A DNA stretch of 64,000 nucleotides from Malania oleifera (lineage: Eukaryota; Streptophyta; Magnoliopsida; Santalales; Ximeniaceae). The position numbers and the translations under genes were made by a program. Shown here piece by piece: positions 11,821-22,806 of this stretch; positions within the stretch are counted from its first letter, which is position 1; each line of letters opens with the position of its first letter. The notes under the pieces are model-generated. The model worked only from the letters and a program-made list of their open reading frames with translations, was not told where the DNA came from and searched no databases. The stretch is from positions 17,948,049-18,012,048 of the forward strand of contig NC_080422.1 in NCBI RefSeq assembly GCF_029873635.1, given 5' to 3'.

Positions 11821-12434
11821 CCATAAGAATAAAAGCAAAAAAAAAAAGAAAAAGAAAAATAAAATCAAAAAAGAAAGTGTTTTTTTAGGGTTTTCAAAAA
11901 AATTCTTTTATAAAAGGAGAGGCCAAGGGCATAGCACAAGGGGGTGCACACACAGAAGGGGCGGAGACCAAACAAAAAAGAAAAAAACCTAAGTCTCCTC
12001 ATGGCCTTCACACAGCCGTAGACTCTCATTCTCTCCTCACATTCCAGCCCAGCCTCCCTCTGCTCCTCTCTTCTCCATCTCCAGAGCAGGCCACCAAAGC
12101 TGCTCCTCCAGCTCCATAGCAGGTCCTCGACCAGCCCACACGAGCAGAGCATCACCAGCACAGGCAGCAACCTCCCAACCTGCAGCAGATCTCCACCACA
12201 GCAGGCCAGTGCAGAAAATCAGCACCAGCAGCTCTCCTCGGCAACCCCCTCGGCCAACATCCACCTCGACAACCCTCTGCAACTCCGACCAGCCTCCAGT
12301 ATCTCCGGCGACGAACACAGCTGGCCCAACAGCAGCACCCTGCAGAGGCACTTCCACTCGCGGTGTCTCCCATCTTTCTTCTACGGCCATTTTCATCTTG
12401 GTAAGTATCTGGTGAGTTTCCTTGCATCTATGTA

Positions 12435-12435
<1 letters not shown>

Positions 12436-12470
<35 letters not shown>

Positions 12471-12500
12471 TCACTCACACACTAAAGCACACACAACACT

Positions 12501-12542
<42 letters not shown>
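12436..12542 (+). repeat. CA microsatellite followed by TA microsatellite
   Basis: (CA)n at about 12436-12465, a degenerate CACT stretch, (CA)n again at about 12500, then (TA)n to 12542. It lies just after the leader of the Tat-like LTR. Confidence 0.95.
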
Positions 12543-12546
<4 letters not shown>

Positions 12547-13248
12547 TTTTATTGTTAGTGTTAATATATATATATACATATATATACCTATATATTTTAC
12601 ATTTATTGCTATTCCTATGTTATTAGTAGTATTAATATTATTATTTACATATTATCATTAGTAATATTGTTACATTGCTTGTATCTTATTACTAATAACA
12701 TTATTGTAATATTTTTATACTATTCTGTTTGTATTTCATTATTAGTAAAATTGCTATATTGTTTGGATATTGTTTTTAGTATTGTTATTATGTTGATTAT
12801 CATATTGATTTTATTAGTATTGATATTCTATTGTTGTATTATTATTGCCATGATTATCGTTGTATATTATTGTTAAAACTTTTGTTATCATCATATTTGT
12901 ATGTATATGGAATTTTTTTGTCTTTATTGTCGTTATTAATTTCAATGTATACATGTCCATATTTAGGGTTTATATTGTTTATATTGTTACGAATAATTGT
13001 TGATTATGTTAAGCAGTTTATATATATGTTTAGCTATACGTGTTTCATGATTTGACATTATTATTACAGGTTACACATCCTTGTCGTGATAGTCGTTTAT
13101 ATTTCTTTTGTGGTACACTAATTGGTTTGTCTTCATTGTTGTAAGATTTATTTATTTATTTATTTCCAATGTAAGATTTCAATTGTAATATTTAAATATA
13201 ATAATTTTTGTTGTCATGTTAATATTATCATTGTATATTTATTTTGCA

Positions 13249-13284
<36 letters not shown>

Positions 13285-13343
13285 GTTGCATATTTATTTG
13301 ATTATATATTTTTTTGCATATTTATGTGATTATTATTATGATG

Positions 13344-13390
<47 letters not shown>

Positions 13391-13673
13391 TTATGTTATT
13401 ATTGATTGCATATTTTAATTGTTTATTTAATTTGCATGCATATGTATTATTGTCGTTGCCTTAATTATTTATTGCCATATTTATAGTATCACTTAATTGT
13501 ATAGTTTACATCTTATTATTGTGATCACCTCATATGTTTATGTGCATTTTTATGTTACTTTTACCTACCTTTCTTATTGTATATTTGATTACATATTTAT
13601 TTTCGTATTATTATTGTATCTCCATGTTAGAATTTGGTATATTTCCTAATTATCACATGTTTCCATATTGTAC

Positions 13674-13710
<37 letters not shown>

Positions 13711-14003
13711 CATAATAGATTATAATTTGAACTGTTCCCATAATTTCACTTGATTTGTTTCCAAATTGTATAGTTTACGTGTTAATTATAGGATTAATTG
13801 ATTTCTTTAATTATTTCCATATTGTACATGTGATCATTAATTATGTGTTAATATTAAGGTATGTTTGGTATTATTAAAATATGCTTATTATCATTATTAG
13901 TATTAGTATTGCTATAATTATTATCTTTATTATTATATACATATACATATGTATGTTTTTAGATGTGTAGTATTATTTTATATTATTATTATTTTCATGC
14001 GGG

Positions 14004-14046
<43 letters not shown>

Positions 14047-14640
14047 TAAAATAGATGTTATTATTACTATTAGTGTACGTATATATATATTTGATTTACG
14101 TATTATTATTACAATATATAAGAGTATAGGTCATTTATTATTATCATACATACATATTCATATGCTAAGGTAGCGTTATTATCATGTGATATTATTATTA
14201 GTATATAATTATTATTCTTTAATTATTTATGTAGTGTCATTGTGGTATCATTGTATGTTATTATTACAGTATAGCTTGCAATATTAATATGGTATTATTA
14301 GTATATGAATATTATTATAGTATTATGTTTTCATTATTGTTACTATTGTTATTACTTTTTATTATTATTATTAATATCAAATATTCTTTGTATTTTTGTT
14401 TCTCAGGTATACTCAAATTTTGTATTATGTATTATGATATTTACTCTTATTATTTTATTTTACTATTTATTTTTGTGTACGTAAATCCCTATGATTTTAA
14501 TGTTAGGGTATTGACCTTCGGACTTTACATACCTTTAAGCTCTGAGGGAATATATATGTATATATTATATTTATTTAGTTATTTATTTATTTTCCATGTG
14601 TATTCACAAATTCATAAAAGGAGTAATTTAAAGATTTTTT
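12543..14640 (+). repeat. A/T simple-sequence tract with TTAT, TA and GT runs
   Basis: About 2.1 kb of very low G+C with repeated TATTATTATT, (TA)n at about 13348-13384 and 13677-13708, (TA)n then (GT)n at about 14005-14046. There is no gene or structural RNA that I can support. It belongs to Tat-like LTR number 1 and fills the position that holds a gene fragment in Tat-like LTR number 2. Confidence 0.85.
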
Positions 14641-14975
14641 AAATTAATTTAGGGATAATTCTAAATTAATTAGGTACCGTTCGTAAGAACGGGCGCGTAG
14701 GTGGTGCTTGTACCTTCTCCTCGCGTAACCGAACTCTCGAACGTAACTCTGATAACGTAGACCCATTCTACCCCTAACGGGGTAATAATCATGTGTTCTA
14801 ACCACACTAAAAGGTTAGTGGCGACTCCAAAATTCCCTATTTTTCTTTGAAAATTAAAATTGATTTTTAATTTTGCCACCCCGGGGCACACGCGCTCCCG
14901 GGACGTCGCGACAACAGAGACAGGTTAGATTATATTTTCACCCTTGGGTCCCATTTTCGGGTTCGGGGCGTGACA

Positions 14976-15252
14976 AAGAAGATTGGATCCACTAATAAGA
15001 TCACTGTGGTGTTATATAAGTTGGATAAGCGCTCATTTTACATCTAAGGAAGCTCATTCAAGTAAATTTTATACAACGGTTAGAACCTAAACGTGAATCA
15101 TCTTGTGATCCTTTACTATGGGAGCATAATTCACCCAAACCTACTCTACATCTATATGGAATGCTTACCTCGAAACTATCGAATGAGTGTAATATGCCAA
15201 AGCGTCGAGGGTAACTCTTGTATCATTTATTTAAGAACTATTAAGACATTAT
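14976..15252. other. Short spacer between gypsy-1 and the next LTR
   Basis: 277 bp of single-copy-looking sequence between the gypsy-1 LTR end and the Tat-like LTR number 2. No frame, RNA or repeat is evident. Confidence 0.6.
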
Positions 15253-16136
15253 TGTCGCGACGTCCCGGACCTGACCCCGAGTAAACCACTCTCCGGCAAA
15301 AATGGGTGCAGTTGCGAATAGGGAGAAAATGGATGTGTGATTTTGAAAAATATATTTTTGTGAAAAAATAATGTGTGATGAAGTTGCCACTAACCTTTTG
15401 GAGTGTGGGTAGAACACTTGATCGCTACCCCGTTAGGGGTAGAATCAACCTGCTTTACCAGAGTCGGGTTCGGGAGTACGGTTACGTAAGGGGAACGTAT
15501 CAGCACCTCTTACGCGCCTGTTCTTACGAACGGTACCAGATCAATAAAAAATTATCTCAAAATAAATATAATAAGCCTTTAAAAATTACTCCCTTCTAAA
15601 AATCAAAGAATGAAAATACAATATAGGTATTCTCTCAAAACCGGGGTAATCCAATATTCCGAAGAGTTCATGCCCTTGGTTGCAATCATCGGGAAGGAAA
15701 ATTAAGAAAATAAGATACAAAATACGCTCCAGGGGTTTTTGAAATCCATTGGTTTTTCTAAGTAGGAAAATAGTATTCTGGGAGGATTTTGAAATTTGTT
15801 CGGGATGGAAATGATTTTCTGTGCCTAAAAAAATATTTTTGTGACTTTTCCTAAGTGTGAACATTTTTTTGTGATTTTTCCCGAACTTCCAAGTAGAAAA
15901 AAAAAAAACTATGGAAATCAAAGCGTGAAAATATTTTTGAGATTTTTCTGAGAATTTTGCTATTTTTGTGAATTTTCTGAATATCTAAATAATAATAAAT
16001 AGAGAAAATCGGCGTGAACCAGTTCAGGGGAGTACAAACCGGTCAAATGTTGACCGATCCGAGAGAAAATCAGTTTAATGTCTTGATCGAGACCATCCAC
16101 ACGCATTGCCTTCCGCATACATTTATGTGTGCTCAG

Positions 16137-16660
16137 GTGTATGTTAAAGTGAGTACGTGCATGAGTGTGTGTGCACGCATGGACGTGCATGTGTATGAAT
16201 GTGTGTGCATGCATGGATGTGCGTGTGTATGAATGTGTGTGTGCATAGATGTGCACGTGTATGAATGTGTGTGCATGCATGAGTGATGACACAGACGCAT
16301 GAATATGCGTATACATGTGAGGCATGAGTGAGCATGCATGTGCATGGGGGTGGTTTTAATTTTTGTGTGTTAGGGGAGTGTGCAGGTGTATGCAGGTGGA
16401 CTGGTTAGTGGAGTGTGCAGGTGTATGTAGGTGGGTGTTAGTGTTGCATGTGCTTTATTGTGTAGCAGTGTATTTGTGTGGGTGAGTTGGTGGAGCGTGA
16501 ATCAGTGTATGTGCCTGTTAGTGATGCGTGTTTTATTGTGTGAAGCAGTGTGTGTGTGTGAGTGTGTGAGAGAGAGTTAGTGGAGTGTGTGTCAGTGTGT
16601 GTGTAGGTGTGTAGGTGAGTGTCAGTGTGTGTGTAAGTGTGTGTGGCATTGTGCTTTAGT
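16137..16660 (-). repeat. TG/CA-rich minisatellites
   Basis: Two blocks. At 16137-16340 a unit of about 30-36 bp (GTGTATGAATGTGTGTGCATGC) is repeated about four times. At 16370-16660 there is looser repetition of TTAGTGGAGTGTGCAGGTGTATG and GTGTGTGTGAGTG. Histidine/threonine-rich open frames on the minus strand are only this repeat translated. Confidence 0.88.
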
Positions 16661-16669
16661 ATGTGTATT

Positions 16670-18100
16670 TTAGTTAGTGAAGCTGTGTGTTTTCTGTTCT
16701 GTTTGTTTTGCATCACTGATACCCCTGTAGTGATGAGAATGAAACCCATGTCTGCTATTCTCCCAATGTTCGTTATGCGCTGAAGCATCGTATCCTGCAT
16801 GTGTAGCAACCAACACCGTGCGAACAGCTGAAAGGAGATGTATAAGGGAAAATGAAAAGCCAGATTGAATTGTGGGAGTGATCACAGTGAAATGATGCTT
16901 CTTTATAGCCCTTTTTTCCACGGTCTCAACAATGGATGCACCCCTTGAAAATGGTAAATTGCTAGCACCCCAAGATAAAGAACCAGTTGCAATATCCACT
17001 TTCGGCGAGTCCTCTGGATTCTTCATGCATTTGGCATCTCCATTAACCATATTGTGGAAACTAGTGTGCAGGTCACCAACTCTGCCTGGCCTTTCGGTAG
17101 ATTTCATATATGCTTTCCATCTCTGCTTCTTTGTGACCCAGTTGCTCCTTGCCAATGGCACTCCTGGGTGTGGATGGCCATTGCTTGCACAACTTTCATT
17201 ATTCTGCCACTCTCCCTTACGCAATCTGTTAGGCAGTGCATGATCATGCAGAGGCCCAATATTTTCGCATGGATCTTCATCTTCCCTACCACTATAATTG
17301 GCATGCTTAGATAAGGGCAAAGAAAAGTCATTCTCAAGTTTCCTCTTCCTTTTCTTTTGAAACAATGAACAGGGTAACATTTCACCCTTATGTCTCTCTA
17401 TCTGATCTTCAACTACAGATTGCTGAAACTTTCCGGAATGCTTCTTGGCATTTCTTGCAGCAAGTCGGGAATGAATATTACAAGAAACTTCATCTTCATT
17501 AATTTCAGTTTTCAATACCTCAATATCCAGCATCCCTTTAACATCATGCTCCTTTCCTCACAAATATAAATCATTCTTGCATAAATTTAACCCATGATTG
17601 GCCATTTCCATTAAAGCATGTGCCGCCTCTGTGTCTCTTTGGGCAGTCATTTTATGTATTGTTTTCTCCACACTACTATCATCTCTTACCTGAAAGCTGT
17701 TACATAAAGCACAATCCTTACAAAACTCATGTTTTATAGATGATAATTGGCTACCCAACCATTCTTTTTTCAAAGGAACCTTCAAATACTTCAATGCCCC
17801 TCCTCCATTGCGCCTTCCACATATTTCTTCTGGGTCAACCAGAGACCTTCGTTGACAAGAAGCATCCCAAGTTGGACTCAAACTTAATCCATCAAAATGA
17901 TGAATCAAACATACTTCGTCGTCCTTGCCTTCAACATAATTAACTTCAGCACCATTGTAAACATCACCACTGTAAGATTTTGGCAGAAGGTATCCACTCC
18001 GAAGTTCAACATTATCAGCCAACATACTATTTCTACACCCGCGGGGCATCTCTCCTTTCAACCTTGAAACCCTAACATTGTTCTTTACCATCGTCAACAT
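16670..18100 (-). pseudogene. Captured host-gene fragment inside a Tat-like LTR (possibly NFRKB-related)
   Basis: One minus-strand frame runs from ATG at 18100 to the stop at 16670, broken by a single TGA at 17558-17560; both halves are in the same frame (offset 567 bp), and the codon would be CGA before a C-to-T change. It encodes about 475 residues of complex, non-repetitive, charged sequence with a basic KKRKRKLE stretch (possible nuclear signal) and FSFSLIHLLSAVRT near the end. Nothing resembles gag, protease, RT, RNase H or integrase. The LIHLLSAVR stretch reminds me of plant nuclear NFRKB-like (INO80-associated) proteins, but this is from memory and unverified. The C-terminus runs into TG-rich repeat, so the final residues (after about 16740) are probably not native. 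No introns are seen across 1.4 kb. The frame has the same orientation as the LTR. A stop lies seven codons upstream of the ATG, so the 5' end is truncated or altered. Confidence 0.6.
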
Positions 18101-18929
18101 GCACTGATCGAAAACGAACTAGTTCAGCTCAGCACTCGAACGGTTCATCCGTTTGAGATGCGAGGAAATGAGAAAAGCTGAGAGCCTCGAGCAAAAGCAA
18201 AAACGAAGACAAGAATTGACATTTTTGAAGCCTGGCGAAGGCGAGGCTTCGGTATGGGTTTTGATTCCGCGCGAAAAACAGAGAGAGAGAGAGAGAGCAC
18301 GGGCTGGTTGCCAGCAATGGTGCTACGGTTGGTGATCCGGGATCTAGGGGTGATGGGTGGTCGTGCCAGAGGATGGCGGAAGTGCGACTGACTCTGGCTT
18401 TGCCCTTCTGCTTGAGATATGCCTTGATGCCAGCGATGGTGAGGCTGAGCAGGGGAGTTCGCAGTGGGGTTGCCGGGGCCGCCGACTGTGGACAGTGTGT
18501 GTAAAACTATGTGTGCTTGCGTGTGCGAACAGAGAGTGTGGAGCGCGTTAACAGTGTGCATGGGGTGTGTGGGTTCGTGTGTGTGCGTGGTGTATCAGAT
18601 GCTAATTTAAGAACCACCCCTCGCAGCCACCAAACTTTAAAAATCCCCTTCACCACAACTGAATCAAACTCATAATAGGGACAAAATAAATAAAGTGAGA
18701 ACTCTCCAAAACAAAACACCAGACCAGACAATAAAATAAATACAAATGCAAGAACAGACTGTTAAACCAGTATAAACAAAATTGCAGAATAATGAAAGAG
18801 GTATATACTGAGGTGTCCGGACATGTAAGTGCACATCTGTGTATTGGGTGGGTGAGTTTTGCGTGTAACGGTGTGGCTCGGGGTTACTTGTTGTGAGTAG
18901 AGGACCAGAGAACACAGCAGCAGGAGAGG

Positions 18930-19500
18930 AATGGCCAGAAATCTGCAGCTGCACGGCTATGGTTCGGAGATTACGAGAACGCGTGTGCTCTGCATGGACG
19001 GCGATTGGAGTTGGCGAGGGTCCTGCTGGTTCCTAATGGTTCGAATTGGTGGTGTTCGGCTGAAAGTTCCGGTGTGGAGCTGCTCTGGTTCTTGCTTATG
19101 CTGCCGGTGCTGTTGGTGGTCCTCTGGTTCGACTGGCCTGGCTGCCATGGAGTGATGAAGAGGCAGAGGAGGGTGGCTGTGCGTGTCTGAGCTGCTGGAG
19201 TGGAGAGTGGGGGTATGAGAAAGATGGGGGAGAGCTGGGTGTTGCGACGGGGATGGTGACCGGAGTAATGAACGGAGGTTTGAGGGAGATGGAAAAGAAG
19301 AAAAGAAGACTGAGCGAAGAGAGAGATGAAGAATGGGTAAACCGTGAATGCCCCCTCCTCCCAGTACCGAGACTCTCGGGCAATCCAATTCGCGCCAAAA
19401 ATCTGTTCCAACAGCAGAACCTTTTTGTTTCTAACAGAAGAATCTTTTTCATGCACGCGCTTGGGAGAGAACCATTCTTCCAACTGCACGTGATTTTTTT
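18930..19500 (-). other. G/C-richer leader-like segment of Tat-like LTR number 2
   Basis: On the minus strand this is C-rich (CTCCATCT, CACCAACAGCACC, CAGCAGCTCAGACACG) like the leader of Tat-like LTR number 1 at 11990-12413. Open frames occur in several phases on both strands, as expected for biased composition, so I do not call a protein. Confidence 0.55.
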
Positions 19501-19639
19501 TCCATTTATTTATCTGACATTTCATCCGGACTTGATTTTTTTTATTTCTTTGTATTTTATTTGCATTTGCTTGGTATTTTCCTTTATGTATTTTTTTTAT
19601 GTCTCTTTTATTGCCCAATTTATCTTCCAAAAGAGGGAC

Positions 19640-20090
19640 TCAGCTTAACGAAATAAAACTTGATTTCCGGAAATTGGAAGGGACCGGACTCGGGAAGACG
19701 ACTCGATAAAAATTCATTTTAAAAATTTAAACGACTCGACTTTGGAAAATTTGGCAATTTTGGAAAAACTAGATTTAAAATTTGATTCTAGAACAAAAAG
19801 ACTCATTCATGAAAATACCGGGACACGACTTAAAAATGTTATAACTCGCTTTTAAATCTTATTACTATAACTTTTTTGGAAAACAACCTGGACGCATTTT
19901 TTAAAAAAAAATAATCGGGACGGGACTCAATTTTTAAAACAAAACTCTAATTTAAGATACAATGGGACTCGATTTGAAAACTCGGGACTCAATTAAAACG
20001 TCGGGACTCAATTTAAAATACCGGAATTCAATTTTAAAACACCAAGACTCGATTAAAGACACTGGAACTCAATTTAAAATATCAGATTTT
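19640..20090 (-). repeat. Motif array GGGACTCAATTTAAAA in the start of Tat-like LTR number 2
   Basis: At least ten degenerate copies (plus-strand reading) of CGGGACTCRATTTAAAA with variants GGAACTCAATTT, AAGACTCGATTA and GGAATTCAATTT; spacing is about 20-25 bp in 19965-20090 and looser before. In element orientation it sits in the U3, upstream of the leader. Confidence 0.85.
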
Positions 20091-20183
20091 TCACAAAAAA
20101 GCCCTCTAATTTTCAGGATTCAGAGTCAAATTTCATTACACGAGCTCTTATCGGGAAAGGTTGATAAAAATTGGGTGTCTACA

Positions 20184-21414
20184 ATCATTATCCTTATCCT
20201 TTAAGTAGCATTCAAGTCAAACTACCATGGCCTAGATGGCATGTGCCCTTGCTTAAAATATCCTACAAAAGAAATTTTGAATTGCCCGCATGCTTTGATT
20301 GCGCCAATTAGTGCCTTAATGTAACCAATCTTATATGAAAATTGGATGCTTCTGAGTTGGCTACTGCAATTTTATGACATTTATCTTTTGACATGACACT
20401 ATATGATACTGCGTATATGATGACATCACAAATGATCTGCTTGATTTTGCATGGAGTGTGGAAGACGGCTGTGGTGCTGGCTGCTGGTCCCCCATCTCCT
20501 GACTTGAGTTTCCACTGGCATCATTCTCACAAATATGAAGTAGTTCCATCATTCACATTATTTGGATCAACCTACAATGTTCACATTCAACTTTGGCCTG
20601 CCTCTCTTTCTATTGAAAGGGTGGCTTGGCTTCATAAAGATTCCCTAGAACATTCATGAATCAGAAGAAGTCTTCTTTTTAGAAAATTATTTTGTAGGCA
20701 GATTATATGAGATGATGATAATGATGATTTAAAACTCAAATTCAATTTGATCAAGTTGTATTTGATTATAAAATAACATTAATATGTATATAAAATGGAG
20801 TCATATCAGCCGGAACTTGAATGAATTGAATCAAGTTGGGTAAGTCAATACTAAATAGTTTTTGAGTTGGTTTAACTTGCATCTTTAATAATCATAATAA
20901 TTCTATATTCATATAGTTTAGCCTTTCTTTTGAAAAATGTGTGGAGTGAATTATGTGTTAATATTCTTAATGATTGCTAAAGCCGAATTACTAAGTTTGG
21001 TAATATAACATTTTTTTTTTTTTTGCCTTTTATATATTTTTGGAAGAGGAGGGAGGAGTGAAATTGCAATATTGTGTTTGGCAGACAGAAAGTGACGAAA
21101 GAAAATGGGCCTTTTTCTTCTGTTCTAAATCAGTTCATTCCCCAGGAAAAAAAATGGTTAAAAGAAACTTGCTCATCACTGCGAATACTCTCCATTCTTC
21201 GGTAATAACTTGCTTCTTGGGTTTGGGCCATTCTTTAATGGGCTGATTCATGAATAGGAAGCATAGAAATCAGGACCATTCTCTAACGTACACTTTACCC
21301 AAACTTTGGTTCTCGGATTGACAAGTAATGGAAATGAAGCTATACTAAAATTAATGGAAGAGCATGCAGAATTCAAATTATAAATTTGATTTTGTTTCAT
21401 TCTTACATACAAAA
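20184..21414. other. Spacer between Tat-like LTR number 2 and the copia element
   Basis: About 1.2 kb. An open frame of 88 codons at 20393-20659 has ordinary composition but no motif I recognise; nothing else suggests a gene. A T-run is at 21011-21024. It may be old intergenic DNA. Confidence 0.5.
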
Positions 21415-21996
21415 TTTTAGTAAACTAATAATATAAAATGATAAAACTTAAATACGAATAAAATAAAAACAAAAACACGATTCACAAATAGGTTAAGATA
21501 CAAATATCTCGCTCTCTTTAAGGAGATTCAAGTTATCTGTGATTTATTGGCTTAACCCACGAATTGGTGCAGTAGAACTCTTCAAGATTTGTCTCTTTAA
21601 GGATACAACAGTCTGATTTGGATCGTATGACTCTCTCTAATTTCGTACAAATGGAGGAGTCAAAAGCTCCACAAAAAAAAAATTCACCTTTCTTTACTTG
21701 TCAAACTCTCTAGACTCAAAATAAGGATGATATGATAAGAATGAAGAGAATAGATTGGTATATTGTACTAATGTCTCAAGGGTCTATTTATAGGTACAAA
21801 ATGACCCTTCATTCTCCATGTACTTAATAAATAAGATATGCATATACTAAGTAAATACAACCCTACATTCAAGATACATTCATATAATTAATCTTATGCA
21901 TTTATGAGATACATGAATGAATGACCATAACCCAATTCAAGGTACATCTTCTTTTCCAAGACAACAATAAAATAATAATATTATTATAATACACAA

Positions 21997-22041
<45 letters not shown>

Positions 22042-22078
22042 TTATTATTATTATTATTATTATTAAAATACACTAACA
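21415..22078 (-). repeat. 3' LTR of the copia element
   Basis: 664 bp, starting TGTTAGTGTATTTTAATA on the minus strand at 22078. It differs from the 5' LTR by scattered substitutions and by an expanded AAT/ATT microsatellite (22000-22066). It contains CTATTTATAGG, a TATA-like box in minus orientation, at about 21784. Confidence 0.92.
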
Positions 22079-22095
22079 ATTCCCCCCTCATTTTA
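22079..22095 (-). other. Polypurine tract of the copia element
   Basis: On the minus strand AAAATGAGGGGGGAAT immediately precedes the 3' LTR. Confidence 0.85.
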
Positions 22096-22806
22096 ATATT
22101 ATGTATGTACCATGCATATAGAGAGTTTAACAATCAAAGATGAATAATTATGTATAATGAAGATGTGGTTTGCATTGAACCTTCATTTAGTGAACAATAA
22201 TCTTTACTCCAGAATCAATAGTGGTCTTGCACTTGAACTATGACTGCTTAAGGGAAATAAAATATTACTGCTCACATATAATCATTCAGGTGTTGACATG
22301 AGCTTTAATAGCCAACACGTTTCGGTTTTGTGCTAATCCTAATTTCATGAGTATATTTGAGAATAAACTCAATTCTCATAGAGAGAGGCCCCACTCTCAT
22401 GCTCACATAGGTGAAATCTGTCAAGGGTGCTCCTGTAACTCTAACACCTCGCTCATAAGAGATACAAATTATCATTATCTATTACAGAATAAATGCACTT
22501 ACATTATAGGGATGAGTTTAAAAATAATAGTGCATTTCTTATGACCACCATATGATTCGTTCTTCCCATTGAACCCAATTATAGGATCTTTGGTCCTTGA
22601 GTTGGGTATCCTCATACATGGTTCATGATTTTACGGGCTTTAATTCCATCGCCCTCTATTATCCCAGACCCCTTTTCTTGTTAAGGCCTTAGTTAATGGA
22701 TCCACAAGAGTTTCAAAAGATTTTATATAACTCACATTAATGATGTCACTACTCAAATATGATTTCACAGTACCGTGTTTTCTTCTTATAAGTCTAAATT
22801 TATTTG

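Larger units (their letters stand above)
11256..14913 (+). mobile_element. Tat-like solo LTR number 1
   Basis: It starts TATAGACACCC (TG mutated to TA) and ends GGGACGTCGCGACA, inserted in the gypsy-1 3' LTR. Flanks are ACAGG and ACAGA, a 5-bp duplication with one transition. A TATA-like TTTATAAAAGG at 11908 precedes a C-rich leader (to 12413) that ends in a splice-donor-like TTGGTAAGTATC. The last 250 bp (GGTACCGTTCGTAAGAAC..., GTGTTCTAACCACACT, GGTTAGTGGCGACTCC) match the ends of Tat-like LTRs at 15253 and 60763. The middle is extreme A/T simple sequence. No coding domain is present. Confidence 0.85.
1..14975 (+). mobile_element. Ty3/gypsy chromovirus (Tekay/Del-like), decayed, with nested insertions (gypsy-1)
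   Basis: Order on the plus strand is LTR end (1-61), tRNA-Met-type primer site (65 on), gag, protease, reverse transcriptase, RNase H, integrase, chromodomain-like tail, polypurine tract and 3' LTR (7372-14975). The end of the 5' LTR and the end of the 3' LTR are nearly the same sequence (GGGTTCGGGGCGTGACA at 45-61 and 14959-14975), which fixes the frame of the element. Domain order PR-RT-RH-IN defines Ty3/gypsy, and the LDRK...VKVLWRNH tail is typical of the Tekay/Del chromovirus clade. Nested inside are a copia-type solo LTR in pol and two LTRs in the 3' LTR. Most reading frames are broken by stops, so it cannot be autonomous. Its left target-site duplication lies outside the window. Confidence 0.93.
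7372..14975 (+). repeat. 3' LTR of gypsy-1, enlarged by nested LTRs
   Basis: It starts TGTAAGAACC after the purine tract and ends GGGGCGTGACA. Native parts are 7372-8613, 10872-11255 and 14914-14975; without the inserts the LTR would be about 1.7 kb. A TATA box, CTATAAAAGG, lies at 7449-7458, only about 80 bp from the LTR start, followed by a CT microsatellite (7500-7534) in the leader. A 30-bp direct repeat (AGTGTYCGGCTCTATATYCGAGGGCGTG) occurs at about 8210 and 8262. The conserved block TTACTGAGAGGCGTCTCACC at about 10890 also occurs in the other gypsy LTRs of the window. Confidence 0.88.
15253..20183 (-). mobile_element. Tat-like solo LTR number 2, carrying captured sequence
   Basis: On the minus strand it starts TGTAGACACCCAATTTTT (20183) and ends CGGGACGTCGCGACA (15253). 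Flanks are ATTAT (15248-15252) and ATCAT (20184-20188), a 5-bp duplication with one transition. Its last 350 bp align with Tat-like LTR number 1 (GGTACCGTTCGTAAGAAC, GTGTTCTACCCACACT, GGTTAGTGGCAACTTC). Its start has a GGGACTCAATTT motif array (19640-20090). The interior is not LTR-like: it includes TG-rich minisatellites (16137-16660) and an intronless reading frame (16670-18100). At 4.9 kb it is 1.3 kb longer than number 1. Confidence 0.83.

Noticed and set aside
11726..11992. Tyr/Lys-rich open frame
   Set aside because: Translation of the TTA microsatellite and an adjacent A-run.
12037..12474. 145-codon minus-strand frame and overlapping plus-strand frames in the C-rich leader
   Set aside because: Several frames are open at once because of biased composition; low-complexity product; lies in an LTR leader.
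12422..14642. Ile/Leu/Tyr-rich frames resembling membrane proteins
   Set aside because: Products of A/T simple sequence with TA and CA runs, no codon structure.
15960..16345. His/Thr-rich minus-strand frames
   Set aside because: All are the TG/CA minisatellite read in different phases.
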